A DNA stretch of 64,000 nucleotides from positions 32,141-96,140 of the forward strand of contig DGQM01000026.1 in the NCBI GenBank assembly GCA_002389765.1, in the 5' to 3' direction. Numbering within the stretch: position 1 is the stretch's first letter; every line of letters starts with the position of its first letter. This DNA comes from Bacteroidetes bacterium UBA4414. GTDB lineage: Bacteria; Bacteroidota; Bacteroidia; Chitinophagales; Chitinophagaceae. The notes beneath the pieces are model-generated. The model worked only from the letters and a program-made list of their open reading frames with translations. It was not told the origin of the DNA and did no database searches. The position numbers were made by a program, and so were the translations under genes. Shown here one piece after another: positions 39,030 through 47,432 of the stretch.

Positions 39030-39701
39030 ATGAAACACCTCCTCACTACCCTTGCATTGGCAGCACTCGGCACAAGCGCTATGGCGCAGTACAACACACG
39101 CGTGCAATTGCAACTGGGCAATTTTACCACCACGGGTGCTAACAGTTATCATGGCCAGTTCAGCACACCGCTGTACAACAACTTCGGCGCAGCTGTACAG
39201 CACAGTGTTTGCAAACATTATGCTATCAAACTAAACTACCAACGCTGGGGCTTGCCTGGCATTGGCAGCAACATCAACCCGCAATACGACGATGTTTCTT
39301 ACGGCGTGTACTACGATACCGAAGGCGATAATTTTAAAGAAGGTATGCTTTCACAGCGCCTCAATTATAATATTGCCGAGCTGGTACCTGTATATACCAA
39401 ACGCATAGGCAGGCACGAGTTTTCGGGCAGTGCAGGTGTGTCTGTTGCTTGGGGTACAGATGGCAGGCTCATCTCTGCCCCTTACGATTGGGATTTGTTT
39501 GTCGGGCAGGGCCCAGAAGTGTGGTATCGCCCCGAGTATACACGCAAGCTATACATAGGTGCTATGGCAGAGGCTGGCTACAGCTACCGCATGGGGCGCA
39601 TCAGCACGGGCATGAGTGGTGCATACAGGTTTTATGGCAAGGAATTTACCACCATCAATCTGCAACTGAATATCGGTTATAATTTCAACAGCTTTAAATA
39701 A
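39030..39701 (+). CDS. Outer-membrane beta-barrel paralog 2
   Basis: A 223-residue protein with signal peptide KHLLTTLALAALGTSAMAQ, mature start YNTRVQLQLGNF and C-terminal LQLNIGYNFNSFK. The central part (PLYNNFGAAVQHSVCKHYAIKLNYQRWGLPGIG, LVPVYTKRIGRHEFSGSAGVSVAWG) has the strand pattern of the first paralog at low identity. The DNA from the end of the preceding gene through the signal peptide is almost identical to the next junction (39671-39775). Function unknown; co-transcription with its neighbours is likely. Confidence 0.78.
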   Translation: MKHLLTTLALAALGTSAMAQYNTRVQLQLGNFTTTGANSYHGQFSTPLYNNFGAAVQHSVCKHYAIKLNYQRWGLPGIGSNINPQYDDVSYGVYYDTEGDNFKEGMLSQRLNYNIAELVPVYTKRIGRHEFSGSAGVSVAWGTDGRLISAPYDWDLFVGQGPEVWYRPEYTRKLYIGAMAEAGYSYRMGRISTGMSGAYRFYGKEFTTINLQLNIGYNFNSFK

Positions 39702-39710
39702 CCATACCTT

Positions 39711-40349
39711 ATGAAACACCTCCTCACTACCCTTGCATTGGCAGCACTCGGCACAAGCGCTATGGCGCAGTACAACAGCCGCGTACAATTGCAGGCAGGT
39801 TATTTCAAACCGGCAAAAGATTTCCATATACCGGGCAACAAAACAATTGCCGTCAACTATATCGGTGCATCTTTCGAGCATAGCATCTACAAAAACCTGG
39901 GGCTGAAGGTGCAACACATGCGGTGGATAAACACACAAAGCGGAATGGTAAACGACTATAGTGTATGGAATGATGACGGCTATTCTACAAAAACAGGTAC
40001 TGTTCTCAGCAGGCACGATTATCAGGCATTAGAGCTATCGCAAACCTATACGCTACGCAAAGGCAGGCACGATGTATATATTGCCGCAGGTCCTTCCGTT
40101 ACTTGGGGTTGGGGTTATATTGTAGACAACAATACACCCGATGCATCGCAGTCTAATACGGATGTAAACATTATGGAAGTACCGCAAACCAAAGCAGGCA
40201 TAGTAGCAGAGCTTGGCTACAACGCACGTGTACTGGGCCCAATGAGCATTGGCGTGGCAGGTATATACAGGCACTACGAGTTTTTCACCTGCTATGCGGC
40301 ACAGTTTAATGTTGGGTATAATTTTAACAGCATCAATCTGCACAAATAA
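39711..40349 (+). CDS. Outer-membrane beta-barrel paralog 3
   Basis: A 212-residue protein. The signal peptide KHLLTTLALAALGTSAMAQ is identical to that of paralog 2, with mature start YNSRVQLQAGYF. The mature part has strands of the same type (VNYIGASFEHSIYKNLGLKVQHMRW, LELSQTYTLRKGRHDVYIAAGPSVTWG, GIVAELGYNARVL), and the end is QFNVGYNFNSINLHK. The stop codon is directly followed by the ATG of the lipoprotein gene (TAAATG), so the two are translationally close. Outer-membrane location is inferred from the pattern. Confidence 0.77.
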   Translation: MKHLLTTLALAALGTSAMAQYNSRVQLQAGYFKPAKDFHIPGNKTIAVNYIGASFEHSIYKNLGLKVQHMRWINTQSGMVNDYSVWNDDGYSTKTGTVLSRHDYQALELSQTYTLRKGRHDVYIAAGPSVTWGWGYIVDNNTPDASQSNTDVNIMEVPQTKAGIVAELGYNARVLGPMSIGVAGIYRHYEFFTCYAAQFNVGYNFNSINLHK

Positions 40350-40925
40350 ATGAAGCGTAGCATAGCAATAGCACTGCTGCTGGCAGTAGCCGCATGTGGC
40401 AAAAAAGAAGATGAACTCCCCTATCCGCGACCACCGCTGGCCAATGGCAGCTGCATAGCACCGCTGAATGATGGCTTCTGGCATCCGGAAGATATTACCT
40501 ACAACGATCAATCTTTCTACCCGGGCAGGTTATCGCTTGTTATGGGCAATTTCAGGCAGCAACTGTACATTACCAACATCAACCCCGACATTAAAGAACA
40601 CAAGGTTTTTGCACCGGATATTATACTGTCTGAGAAACCGAGTTATACAGCCAAACAACGCAGGGGCGATACCTGCTTTGCCATGTTCTATTTATCGAAC
40701 GGAGATGTGAGTGAAGATGTCTACCGTGTAGATGAAACGGCAGATAACAAACTGACGGTACTTAGCTACAATGCGAAAAAGAGAATATTGGAGGGGAACT
40801 TTACCGTACGGCTATACCGCATGCATATAGATTGGCATCCCATAGCAGCACAGGGCATGGCTGATACATTGCAGTTTACAAATGTTCGTTTTATAGCCCC
40901 GCTAGATGAACGATATAAAGAATAA
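40350..40925 (+). CDS. Lipoprotein of unknown function
   Basis: A 191-residue protein. The signal KRSIAIALLLAVAACGKKEDE contains a lipobox AVAAC, so Cys16 should be lipidated and the protein held at the outer membrane. The rest is beta-rich (FYPGRLSLVMGNFRQQLYITNI, DTCFAMFYLSNGDVSEDVYRVDETADNKLTVLSYNAKKRILEGNFTVRLYRM), like small Bacteroidota calycin-type lipoproteins. It ends the tandem barrel operon and starts directly after the preceding stop. A terminator follows. Confidence 0.78.
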   Translation: MKRSIAIALLLAVAACGKKEDELPYPRPPLANGSCIAPLNDGFWHPEDITYNDQSFYPGRLSLVMGNFRQQLYITNINPDIKEHKVFAPDIILSEKPSYTAKQRRGDTCFAMFYLSNGDVSEDVYRVDETADNKLTVLSYNAKKRILEGNFTVRLYRMHIDWHPIAAQGMADTLQFTNVRFIAPLDERYKE

Positions 40926-40931
40926 CAACGA

Positions 40932-40955
40932 AAGCCTCCCTCAACGGAGGCTTTT
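40932..40955 (+). terminator. Terminator after the barrel/lipoprotein operon
   Basis: AAGCCTCC, CTCAAC, GGAGGCTT, then TTC: an intrinsic-terminator shape, same design as at 38268 and 42158. Confidence 0.75.
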
Positions 40956-41006
40956 CTATTTGCCCCCCACCGTGTATCTTCGCCGCCATAATAAGCTTAC
41001 TACCAA

Positions 41007-41555
41007 ATGAAACAACACCTATTAACGCTACTGTTGGCAGCCATGTGCATACCTGCCACTGCACAGGAAGACGAACCTGAACAACAAAAAATGAGACGGC
41101 ATCATCTGGGCTTAGATGTTGTATATATCCATCAGATAAGCACAGGCACTAACGGCGCTACCAAAACATATAATACCCGCAGGCTTGGCGGAGACATCAG
41201 CTATCGTTTCTGCATTTTGCCCATGCTACGTGTAGGTGCATTTTACGAAAACACAACACCCAACAATAGCATTGCATACAGCATTCCCGACATCTATGGC
41301 TTTACGCTCGATTTCCCGATATGGATTGAAAACAGGGTAGCCATTGCGCCGGGCATCATAAGCAACATACGTATACCATCAAAAGGCAACACCAATACCA
41401 ACTTGGGCTCGCCAATTACAGGTGGTGTGTATGTAAATGTGATGGCGCGCATTACTAAATCGCTGGCACTGAGCATTGAAGCAGGTTCGCGAAAAATGCC
41501 CGTGTACGGATATCGCCAATACCCCATACGTTTGGGTATGAAGATACTGTTGTAG
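41007..41555 (+). CDS. Outer-membrane beta-barrel protein
   Basis: A 182-residue protein with signal peptide KQHLLTLLLAAMCIPATAQ. The mature part has strands such as RRHHLGLDVVYIHQISTGTNG, RLGGDISYRFCILPMLRVGAFYENT, FTLDFPIWIENRVAIAPGIIS and VYVNVMARITKSLALSIEAGSRKMPVYGYRQYPIRLGMKILL. Alternating pattern, aromatic girdles and C-terminal position fit an 8-stranded barrel. It is a close paralog of the frameshifted gene that follows and is useful for placing that frameshift. Confidence 0.78.
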   Translation: MKQHLLTLLLAAMCIPATAQEDEPEQQKMRRHHLGLDVVYIHQISTGTNGATKTYNTRRLGGDISYRFCILPMLRVGAFYENTTPNNSIAYSIPDIYGFTLDFPIWIENRVAIAPGIISNIRIPSKGNTNTNLGSPITGGVYVNVMARITKSLALSIEAGSRKMPVYGYRQYPIRLGMKILL

Positions 41556-41626
41556 CATAAAGCCCACCCACCCGCAGAGGCATATTATACATAATAGTAT
41601 CTTTATGTAGATCATTAATTATAAAG

Positions 41627-42153
41627 ATGAAATTCCACCTATTCACACTCCTGTTTGCTTTCATTTGCATATCTGCATATGGGCAAACAGAAAAACCAAA
41701 AGCACCGGGCATAAAGCGGCACTACATAGGCGCAAACTTTGTGTATATGCCCCAATACAATTTACTTACCAAAGACGGCGAATATCATCATCAGTACAAC
41801 AGGCTTGGCGGCGATATCACCTATCGTTTTTGTATACTGAGCATGCTGCGTGTAGGCGCACAATTTGAAATGACGGCACCGCAAAAAAATACCACATCAA
41901 ACGGCGATGCCGGCTTTGGCCTCACACTCGACTTCCCCATATGGATAAAAAACCGCGTAGCTGTAGCCCCCGGCATTGGTACCAACATAATGCCTACCGG
42001 TGGCAAAAACACCAATTGCACTTTTGGCTGGCAGTTGAATATAATGGCACGCGTAGCACCATCTGTAGCACTAAGCGTAGAGGCGGACGCAAGATGCCCA
42101 ATAGTGGCTATCGCCAATACCCCATGCGCATAGGCATGGCGATAATATTATAA
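41627..42153 (+). pseudogene. Beta-barrel paralog with a C-terminal frameshift
   Basis: Signal peptide FHLFTLLFAFICISAYGQ and the same order of strands as the gene before (RLGGDITYRFCILSMLRVGAQFE, LTLDFPIWIKNRVAVAPGIG). Near 42081-42092 the frame breaks: the paralog continues EAGSRKMPVYGYRQYPIRLGM, while the open frame here runs EADARCPIVAIANTPCA and stops at 42133. In another frame the bases read GRKMPNSGYRQYPMRIGMAIIL and reach TAA at 42151-42153. One frameshift therefore removes the last strand, including the barrel-closing C-terminus. A true pseudogene or a sequencing error are both possible. Confidence 0.72.
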
Positions 42154-42156
42154 ATA

Positions 42157-42185
42157 AAGCCTCCGCATCAGGGGGCTTTTTTATT
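42157..42185 (+). terminator. Terminator of the frameshifted barrel gene
   Basis: AAGCCTCC, GCATCA, GGGGGCTT, then TTTTA. Convergent with the minus-strand gene ending at 42192. Confidence 0.75.
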
Positions 42186-42191
42186 TTATCA

Positions 42192-43235
42192 TCAGCAGAG
42201 CCAAATCACAAGCAACACTGCTATAGCAGATAAAAGCATCAACGACAATATCGCACCCAATCGGTTGTTCCTGATGCGTGTGATTGCTTCTTCAAATTCA
42301 TCTTTATCGGGCAATTCGTTTTTGAGATACATCTCCAGATTCTCGCTGTGTATAGGGCTGAAACTGATTGCGAGAAAGAATAGCAGGAATGAGCAAAACA
42401 GTGCTATTAAAAAGCGCACCCCATCTTTATCTGCACGCTCAGCAAAAGAATCGTAGCGGGGTTGCAGCATCAACACATCTTCGTAGGCATCATCAGGTAT
42501 TAGGGGTACAATATGTGTCAGCGCTGCCCTATCTCTGTTATCGGGCAGGTTTTCAAAATACAATGGCGTTCCCATCTCTGCAGTCGCATTGGCTATATAA
42601 GCATTGCATTTATCCATAAAAACCCTCTCTACAGAGTCTTTTACCCATCTATCCTCGTGGTTGCTCATATTTTCTTTAAAGTGCATACCATACCACACTA
42701 CATCTTTATTTGCGCTATCGTATTCTGCCAATACAGGAAAAACAAAAACACAGCTAAAGTTGAGCGTATTATGGTGCTTGCCTGAAGTATACCTGTCGAA
42801 ATCCACATAAGGCATAGTAGTATCTAACCTGAATTTGTCTATTGCATAGTACCTGCTATGCTTAACGTGCAGGTGTATTTCGTCAACAGATTTTACATGT
42901 ATCAACCCATACCCTGCAGCACCTACATAGTTCAGTGCAAAGTTTAGCGGCACTACAATACACACTATGGCTATGATGGCGAGAAGACTGTGGTCTTGCT
43001 TCCCGTATTTATTCTTTATATCCAGTATATGAAAGCGCTTGCGCAGCACTACTATTATCAATACAATAGATAGCAGTGCAGGTGTTGCAACATCAAATGC
43101 AAAGTGGTGAAACAGCATCAGCCTATGTTTCACTTCAAAAAACCATTTTACCGATACCATCAGCGCCAATACTGATGTAAAAATGAGCAAGAAAGGCGGA
43201 TAGATGATTTTCAGTTTTATGCGGAGATCAGACAT
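42192..43235 (-). CDS. Integral membrane protein of unknown family
   Basis: A 347-residue protein with transmembrane helices at the start (FLLIFTSVLALMVSVKWFF), middle (ALLSIVLIIVVL and LLAIIAIVCIVVPLNFALNYVGAAGYGL) and end (FLIALFCSFLLFFLAISF and ILSLMLLSAIAVLLVIWLC). Between residues 115 and 270 lies a soluble, probably periplasmic domain (VDEIHLHVKHSRYYAIDKFRLDTTMPYVDFDRYTSGKHHNTLNFSCVFVFPVL). I see no catalytic motif. The C-terminal part with PDKDEFEEAITRIRNNRLGA separates the two last helices. It is monocistronic. Confidence 0.75.
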   Translation of the reverse strand: MSDLRIKLKIIYPPFLLIFTSVLALMVSVKWFFEVKHRLMLFHHFAFDVATPALLSIVLIIVVLRKRFHILDIKNKYGKQDHSLLAIIAIVCIVVPLNFALNYVGAAGYGLIHVKSVDEIHLHVKHSRYYAIDKFRLDTTMPYVDFDRYTSGKHHNTLNFSCVFVFPVLAEYDSANKDVVWYGMHFKENMSNHEDRWVKDSVERVFMDKCNAYIANATAEMGTPLYFENLPDNRDRAALTHIVPLIPDDAYEDVLMLQPRYDSFAERADKDGVRFLIALFCSFLLFFLAISFSPIHSENLEMYLKNELPDKDEFEEAITRIRNNRLGAILSLMLLSAIAVLLVIWLC

Positions 43236-43308
43236 ATAAAGTACAATATAACAAAAATATCTGAAGCGATTTTGCGAATAAATACAGAAAAATATTTGAA
43301 AATATTTT

Positions 43309-43340
43309 TTTGCAATTAAAATACTATTTACGTATTTTTG
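43309..43340 (+). promoter_or_regulatory. Consensus promoter for the gene at 43366
   Basis: TTTG (43309-43312), a 20-base spacer and TATTTTTG (43333-43340) give an exact TTTG-N20-TAnnTTTG match. The start would be near 43347, 19 bases before the ATG. Confidence 0.78.
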
Positions 43341-43365
43341 CTATCAATAAAAACACACAAACACC

Positions 43366-43728
43366 ATGAATCCATCACACGAAACCATCAGCACACTGCT
43401 GCGCTATCATGTACTGCTCAACCAATACCGCCGCAGATTTATCGACTACTTTATGGATGTACCGCAAGAGCTGGAAGACATTAATCTGGACGATGTAATA
43501 CTGGACCTCATCGGTTTTCCCGCAGATAACACAACGGAGTACAGCAAACACACCAATGATGATACTGCGCACATCCGTACCGATATAGAAAACCTCTTTT
43601 GCCGCGACCAGTGGTACACTCTCGGCTACGATGCTACGGAAGAAAACATTCCGCACATCACCCGCCGCCTGCTGGCAGACTACTATACCCTGCGCATACA
43701 GCGGCCCAACCTTTTTGAAGCTGCGTAG
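43366..43728 (+). CDS. Unknown small cytoplasmic protein
   Basis: A 120-residue protein, helix-rich and acidic: NPSHETISTLLRYHVLLNQYRRRFIDYFMDVPQELEDINLDDVILDLIGFPADNTTE, then DIENLFCRDQWYTLGYDATEENIPHITRRLLADYYTLRI. No family recognised; no signal peptide or membrane segment. It has one of the best promoters in the window and a strong terminator, so it is a well-expressed stand-alone gene. The repeated pattern of two helical halves could point to an alpha-solenoid or cap domain. Confidence 0.7.
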   Translation: MNPSHETISTLLRYHVLLNQYRRRFIDYFMDVPQELEDINLDDVILDLIGFPADNTTEYSKHTNDDTAHIRTDIENLFCRDQWYTLGYDATEENIPHITRRLLADYYTLRIQRPNLFEAA

Positions 43729-43773
43729 GTAGTCTTGTTTTTAATGGTTATTAATAAATGTTCACGGGACAAC

Positions 43774-43801
43774 AAAGCCCCGTATGTCTATACGGGGCTT
43801 T
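43774..43801. terminator. Bidirectional terminator
   Basis: AAAGCCCCGTA and TACGGGGCTTT (11-bp perfect arms) around TGTCTA, with A-runs before and T-runs after. Serves both convergent genes. Confidence 0.88.
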
Positions 43802-43825
43802 TTGATTATCATTATACAATCACAA

Positions 43826-45469
43826 TTATTCTATCACCAATTGCTTCGTAAGCACCGCATCGCCCATTTGCAGCTTTACGGTATAGATACCTGCAGGCTG
43901 TTGCATACGGATGGTTTCTTTTTTGCTGTTCACTTGCTGCTCATATACTATTCTGCCCATAGCATCGCACACCTGTAGTACGCCCGTTGTAAAATTGGCA
44001 TCGTCCAATTGCAAGGTAAATGTACCATTGTTGGGATTGGGGTACAGAGAGAATGTGTTTTGGTTGTTTACATTGCTAATACTATTCGGATAAGTGGTTG
44101 TGTCTTTCAGGCTCCATAGTTCTTCGCCGGCAGATGTGTAGTTGGCTGAAAAATACAAAGCAGAGTCTTGCGGATACAAAACAATATCAACCGTACTGAA
44201 CGCAGGGTTGGAATTGGGTGCAACAGGCGGGGCTATCTTTTTTGTGCCTGCGGCTGTACCGTCTGATACCCACAGTTGCCAATCGTTGGCGGCTTGCATG
44301 GCTGTAAAGTATATCTGCTTTTTGTACGTTGTCATGTTTATAGGATAGCTGTCGCCTGCACCTGCATTCAGGTCTTTCAGCATCTGCGTACCAGCCGCTG
44401 TGCCATCAGAAGACCATAGTTCAGTGCCATTGGTGCCGTCGTCTGCCTGAAAATACAGCTTGTTGTTATATATATAGAAATAATCGGGCAAGCTGGATGC
44501 AGCACCCGGGGAAATATCTTTTATCATCTGCGTACCTGCAGATGTGCCATCAGTAGCCCATAATTCACGTCCGTTGGTAAGGTCGCGTGCAGAGAAAAAA
44601 ACTTTGCCACCGTATTCAATAAAGCTACCGCTACCAACCCCACTACCGGCACCGGGGTTTATGTCTTGCAGCATCTGTGTACCAGCGGTAGTACCTTCCG
44701 ATGTCCATACTTCAGCTCCGTTAGCCGTTGTAAATGGCACAAAGTATAGTGTATTGCCAATAGCTTTCAGTTCTGTAGGGTTGCTACCGTTGGCACCGGG
44801 TTCAATGTTTTTGAGCATAGATGTACCTGCGCTTGTACCATCGCTCACCCATAGCTCTGTACCATTTGTTCCATCATTTGCAGTGAAGAAGATTTTGCCA
44901 TTGCATACTGTCAGCGATTGCGGACTACTACCATTAAGCCCCGGTCTGATGTCTTTTACCATTTGTGTACCTGCGGCGGTGCCATCTGTTACCCAAAGCT
45001 CCAAGCCATTAACACCGTCGTTTGCTACAATGTACGCCTTGCCATTGTACACAACCGGTTTGTAGAAACTGGCTCCGTTTCCTGCGGCATTGATATTTTT
45101 AATCATGCTTGTGCCTGAAGCAGTGCCATCGGTTATCCAATATTCAGAACCGTTAACTGCATCCGTAGCCATAAACAAAAGGTTGCTGCCAAATGGCGTA
45201 AACAATGCAGGGTTTGAGCTAAAGTTGCCTGCATTAATATCCTTGAGCATTTGTGTGCCTGCAACTGTGCCATCGCTTATCCACAGTTCTCTGCCATTGG
45301 CATCGGTTTTGGCCGCAAATAACATCTTGTTGCCTAATACAGTCATGTAACCGGGTGTGGAGTTTTGGGTAGCTCCCGTGTTTAAATCGAACCCGTTGAA
45401 TACAAACGGTGCTTGTGCATACATGCTTATGGCACAAAGACAAAACAAAAGGGTAAAAAATTGCTTCAT
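43826..45469 (-). CDS. ELWxxDGT-repeat T9SS cargo protein 1
   Basis: A 547-residue secreted protein with signal peptide KQFFTLLFCLCAISMYAQ. Most of it consists of about eight to nine repeats of 48 residues that end in ELWVTDGTAAGTQMLKDI. This is the ELWxxDGT repeat, thought to form a beta-propeller, and most blades carry the motif. The C-terminal 85 residues are a type IX sorting domain (NTFSLYPNPNNGTFTLQLDD, VCDAMGRIVYEQ, AGIYTVKLQMGDAVLTKQL). Likely a surface or secreted protein; partner unknown. It shares its C-terminus and downstream terminator region with the paralog that follows. Confidence 0.87.
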   Translation of the reverse strand: MKQFFTLLFCLCAISMYAQAPFVFNGFDLNTGATQNSTPGYMTVLGNKMLFAAKTDANGRELWISDGTVAGTQMLKDINAGNFSSNPALFTPFGSNLLFMATDAVNGSEYWITDGTASGTSMIKNINAAGNGASFYKPVVYNGKAYIVANDGVNGLELWVTDGTAAGTQMVKDIRPGLNGSSPQSLTVCNGKIFFTANDGTNGTELWVSDGTSAGTSMLKNIEPGANGSNPTELKAIGNTLYFVPFTTANGAEVWTSEGTTAGTQMLQDINPGAGSGVGSGSFIEYGGKVFFSARDLTNGRELWATDGTSAGTQMIKDISPGAASSLPDYFYIYNNKLYFQADDGTNGTELWSSDGTAAGTQMLKDLNAGAGDSYPINMTTYKKQIYFTAMQAANDWQLWVSDGTAAGTKKIAPPVAPNSNPAFSTVDIVLYPQDSALYFSANYTSAGEELWSLKDTTTYPNSISNVNNQNTFSLYPNPNNGTFTLQLDDANFTTGVLQVCDAMGRIVYEQQVNSKKETIRMQQPAGIYTVKLQMGDAVLTKQLVIE

Positions 45470-45555
45470 AAACGAGGGGTGTATTTTTTTGACATATAAA
45501 GATACAGATGTGTTTTATAAATAGTAAGTGCTCATAATTCATTAACAAACACAAT

Positions 45556-45583
45556 AAAGCCCCATACTGCTGCATGGGGCTTT
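45556..45583 (-). terminator. Terminator of ELWxxDGT gene 2
   Basis: AAAGCCCCAT and ATGGGGCTTT around an 8-base loop. The flanking TTTTTGATTATCATTATACA is the same as at 43801-43820, so the terminator was duplicated together with the gene end. Confidence 0.75.
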
Positions 45584-45607
45584 TTGATTATCATTATACA
45601 ATCACAA

Positions 45608-47215
45608 TTATTCTATTACCACCTGCTTTGTAAGTACCGCATCATCTATTTGTAGCTTTACGGTATAGATACCTGCCGGCTGCTGCATACGGATGGTTTG
45701 TTTTCTGCTGTTTACCGCCTGCTCGTATACTTTTCTGCCTATAGCATCGTACACCTGTAGTGTACCCGTTGTAAAATTGGCATCGTCCAATTGCAGGGTA
45801 AATGTACCGCTATTGGGGTTGGGATATATCTTCACCTCACCTACAGATGCGGCAGGGCTGGCAATAGTCAGATAAGCCGTATCAATCATTCGCCACAACT
45901 GAGCATCATTGGCAGCAAATTTTGCAGGCAAATAAAGCAAGCCATCTGTATGTATAATACAGTCATCGATTGGCCCTGTAGTGGTTGCAGGTTGTGTTAC
46001 ACTAGGGGGCTTAATCATGATAGTACCTGCGGCAGTACCATCAGTAGCGTACAAACGGGTTACACTGTTTGACTCCAAGGCCGTAAACAGCACGTGCTTG
46101 TTGTAGGAAAAGAATTTAGCAGGGAGCGAAGAAAATCCGGGCCATAAGTCCTTTATCAGTGCCGTACCTGCTGCTGTACCATCTGTGCCCCAAAGTTCTA
46201 TATCACCATCGTCAGTTCCCCTGAATATCAATTTACTATCTGCGATTGCAAAATAGTTGTCCTCAACACCCGAGGCAGATCCGGGATAAATATCTTTGAG
46301 CATTACCGTGCCGGATGCAGTACCATCAGACTTCCACAGTTCCGTACCATTTGTACCATCATTTGCAACAAAGTAGAGTTCGTTTTTGAAAACGACACCT
46401 TTTAGTTCGCGATTCAAGCCATCGTCATATCCGGGGTTAATGTCCTTTACCATATATGTACCGGATGCAGTACCATCAGTACACCACAATTCATATCCAT
46501 TAGCAAGATCGTTACCCGCAAAGTAGAGCTTCCCTTTATAAGATGTAAAGTCTCCTTTCTGTGCTACACTTTTTATTGCATTGGTGCCTGCGGCTGTTCC
46601 GTCACTTTGCCAAATCTCATCATAAATATTGTTGAACAATAATTTCCCGTTATACGCAGCCATTGACCTCGGATTTGATGAACCTCCAGATAGGGCTATA
46701 TCTTTTACCAGATTAGTACCTGCACTTGTACCATCTGTTACCCACAGCTCTTGACCATTAAGCGCATCTTTAGCAGAGAAAAAAAGTTTGTTGCCAACCT
46801 GCACAAACATAGGAGCAGAGGAACCTAAAGAGCCATTTGTACCGGGAAATATATCCTTCAACATAAAAGTACCTGCACTTGTGCCATCTGATACCCAAGG
46901 CTCACTGCCCGTTGCAGCAGTATTGGTATAAAACACTACTTTACCATTCAGTGCTGTAATAAAAAGAGGAGTGGCACTGCCACCAGGATTTATCTCCTTC
47001 ACCAAGCTAGTACCTGTTGCTGTACCATCGGTTACATATAGGTTTGAATTACCATTTACAGATGCACCAAAATATATCTTCCCACCCGAACTGCATAGAT
47101 CCATTGGTACCGGATTAGTTCCCAATGCAATATCAACACGCTCTATTACATATGGGGCTTGTGCATAGGCATTAAAGCACACAGCCAACAAGGGCATTAG
47201 TAGGGTTTTCTTCAT
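45608..47215 (-). CDS. ELWxxDGT-repeat T9SS cargo protein 2
   Basis: A 535-residue secreted protein with signal peptide KKTLLMPLLAVCFNAYAQ. The ELWxxDGT repeats are more variable than in its paralog (ELWVTDGTSAGTNLVKDI, ELWCTDGTASGTYMVKDI, ELWKSDGTASGTVMLKDI; others are EPWVSDGT or NLYVTDGT). The sorting domain KIYPNPNSGTFTLQLDDANF closely follows that of paralog 1. The two genes are in tandem, 138 bases apart, and their 3 prime ends are nearly identical. A beta-propeller that binds something at the cell surface is likely. Confidence 0.87.
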   Translation of the reverse strand: MKKTLLMPLLAVCFNAYAQAPYVIERVDIALGTNPVPMDLCSSGGKIYFGASVNGNSNLYVTDGTATGTSLVKEINPGGSATPLFITALNGKVVFYTNTAATGSEPWVSDGTSAGTFMLKDIFPGTNGSLGSSAPMFVQVGNKLFFSAKDALNGQELWVTDGTSAGTNLVKDIALSGGSSNPRSMAAYNGKLLFNNIYDEIWQSDGTAAGTNAIKSVAQKGDFTSYKGKLYFAGNDLANGYELWCTDGTASGTYMVKDINPGYDDGLNRELKGVVFKNELYFVANDGTNGTELWKSDGTASGTVMLKDIYPGSASGVEDNYFAIADSKLIFRGTDDGDIELWGTDGTAAGTALIKDLWPGFSSLPAKFFSYNKHVLFTALESNSVTRLYATDGTAAGTIMIKPPSVTQPATTTGPIDDCIIHTDGLLYLPAKFAANDAQLWRMIDTAYLTIASPAASVGEVKIYPNPNSGTFTLQLDDANFTTGTLQVYDAIGRKVYEQAVNSRKQTIRMQQPAGIYTVKLQIDDAVLTKQVVIE

Positions 47216-47432
47216 AATCGTTATTTAAAGGTCAAGGTTGAATTTGATTTACAAATATAAATACAACCACATACACTTTACAGAAAAACAAAATAATCAG
47301 GTATTACTACGCAACTACGCTTTTCTCATTGCAGATATTTAGCCTGTTGCCATCTCTTTCATATACCAAAAGCATTTATTAACTTGTGAGTGGGAGTTTT
47401 GTTTAACGTTTATTCATCCTCAACCTCAAAAT

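Noticed and set aside
43826..47215. Regular 140-150-base periodicity that might suggest a CRISPR array
   Set aside because: The repeats are coding and imperfect (ELWxxDGT units); there are no short identical repeats with unique spacers.
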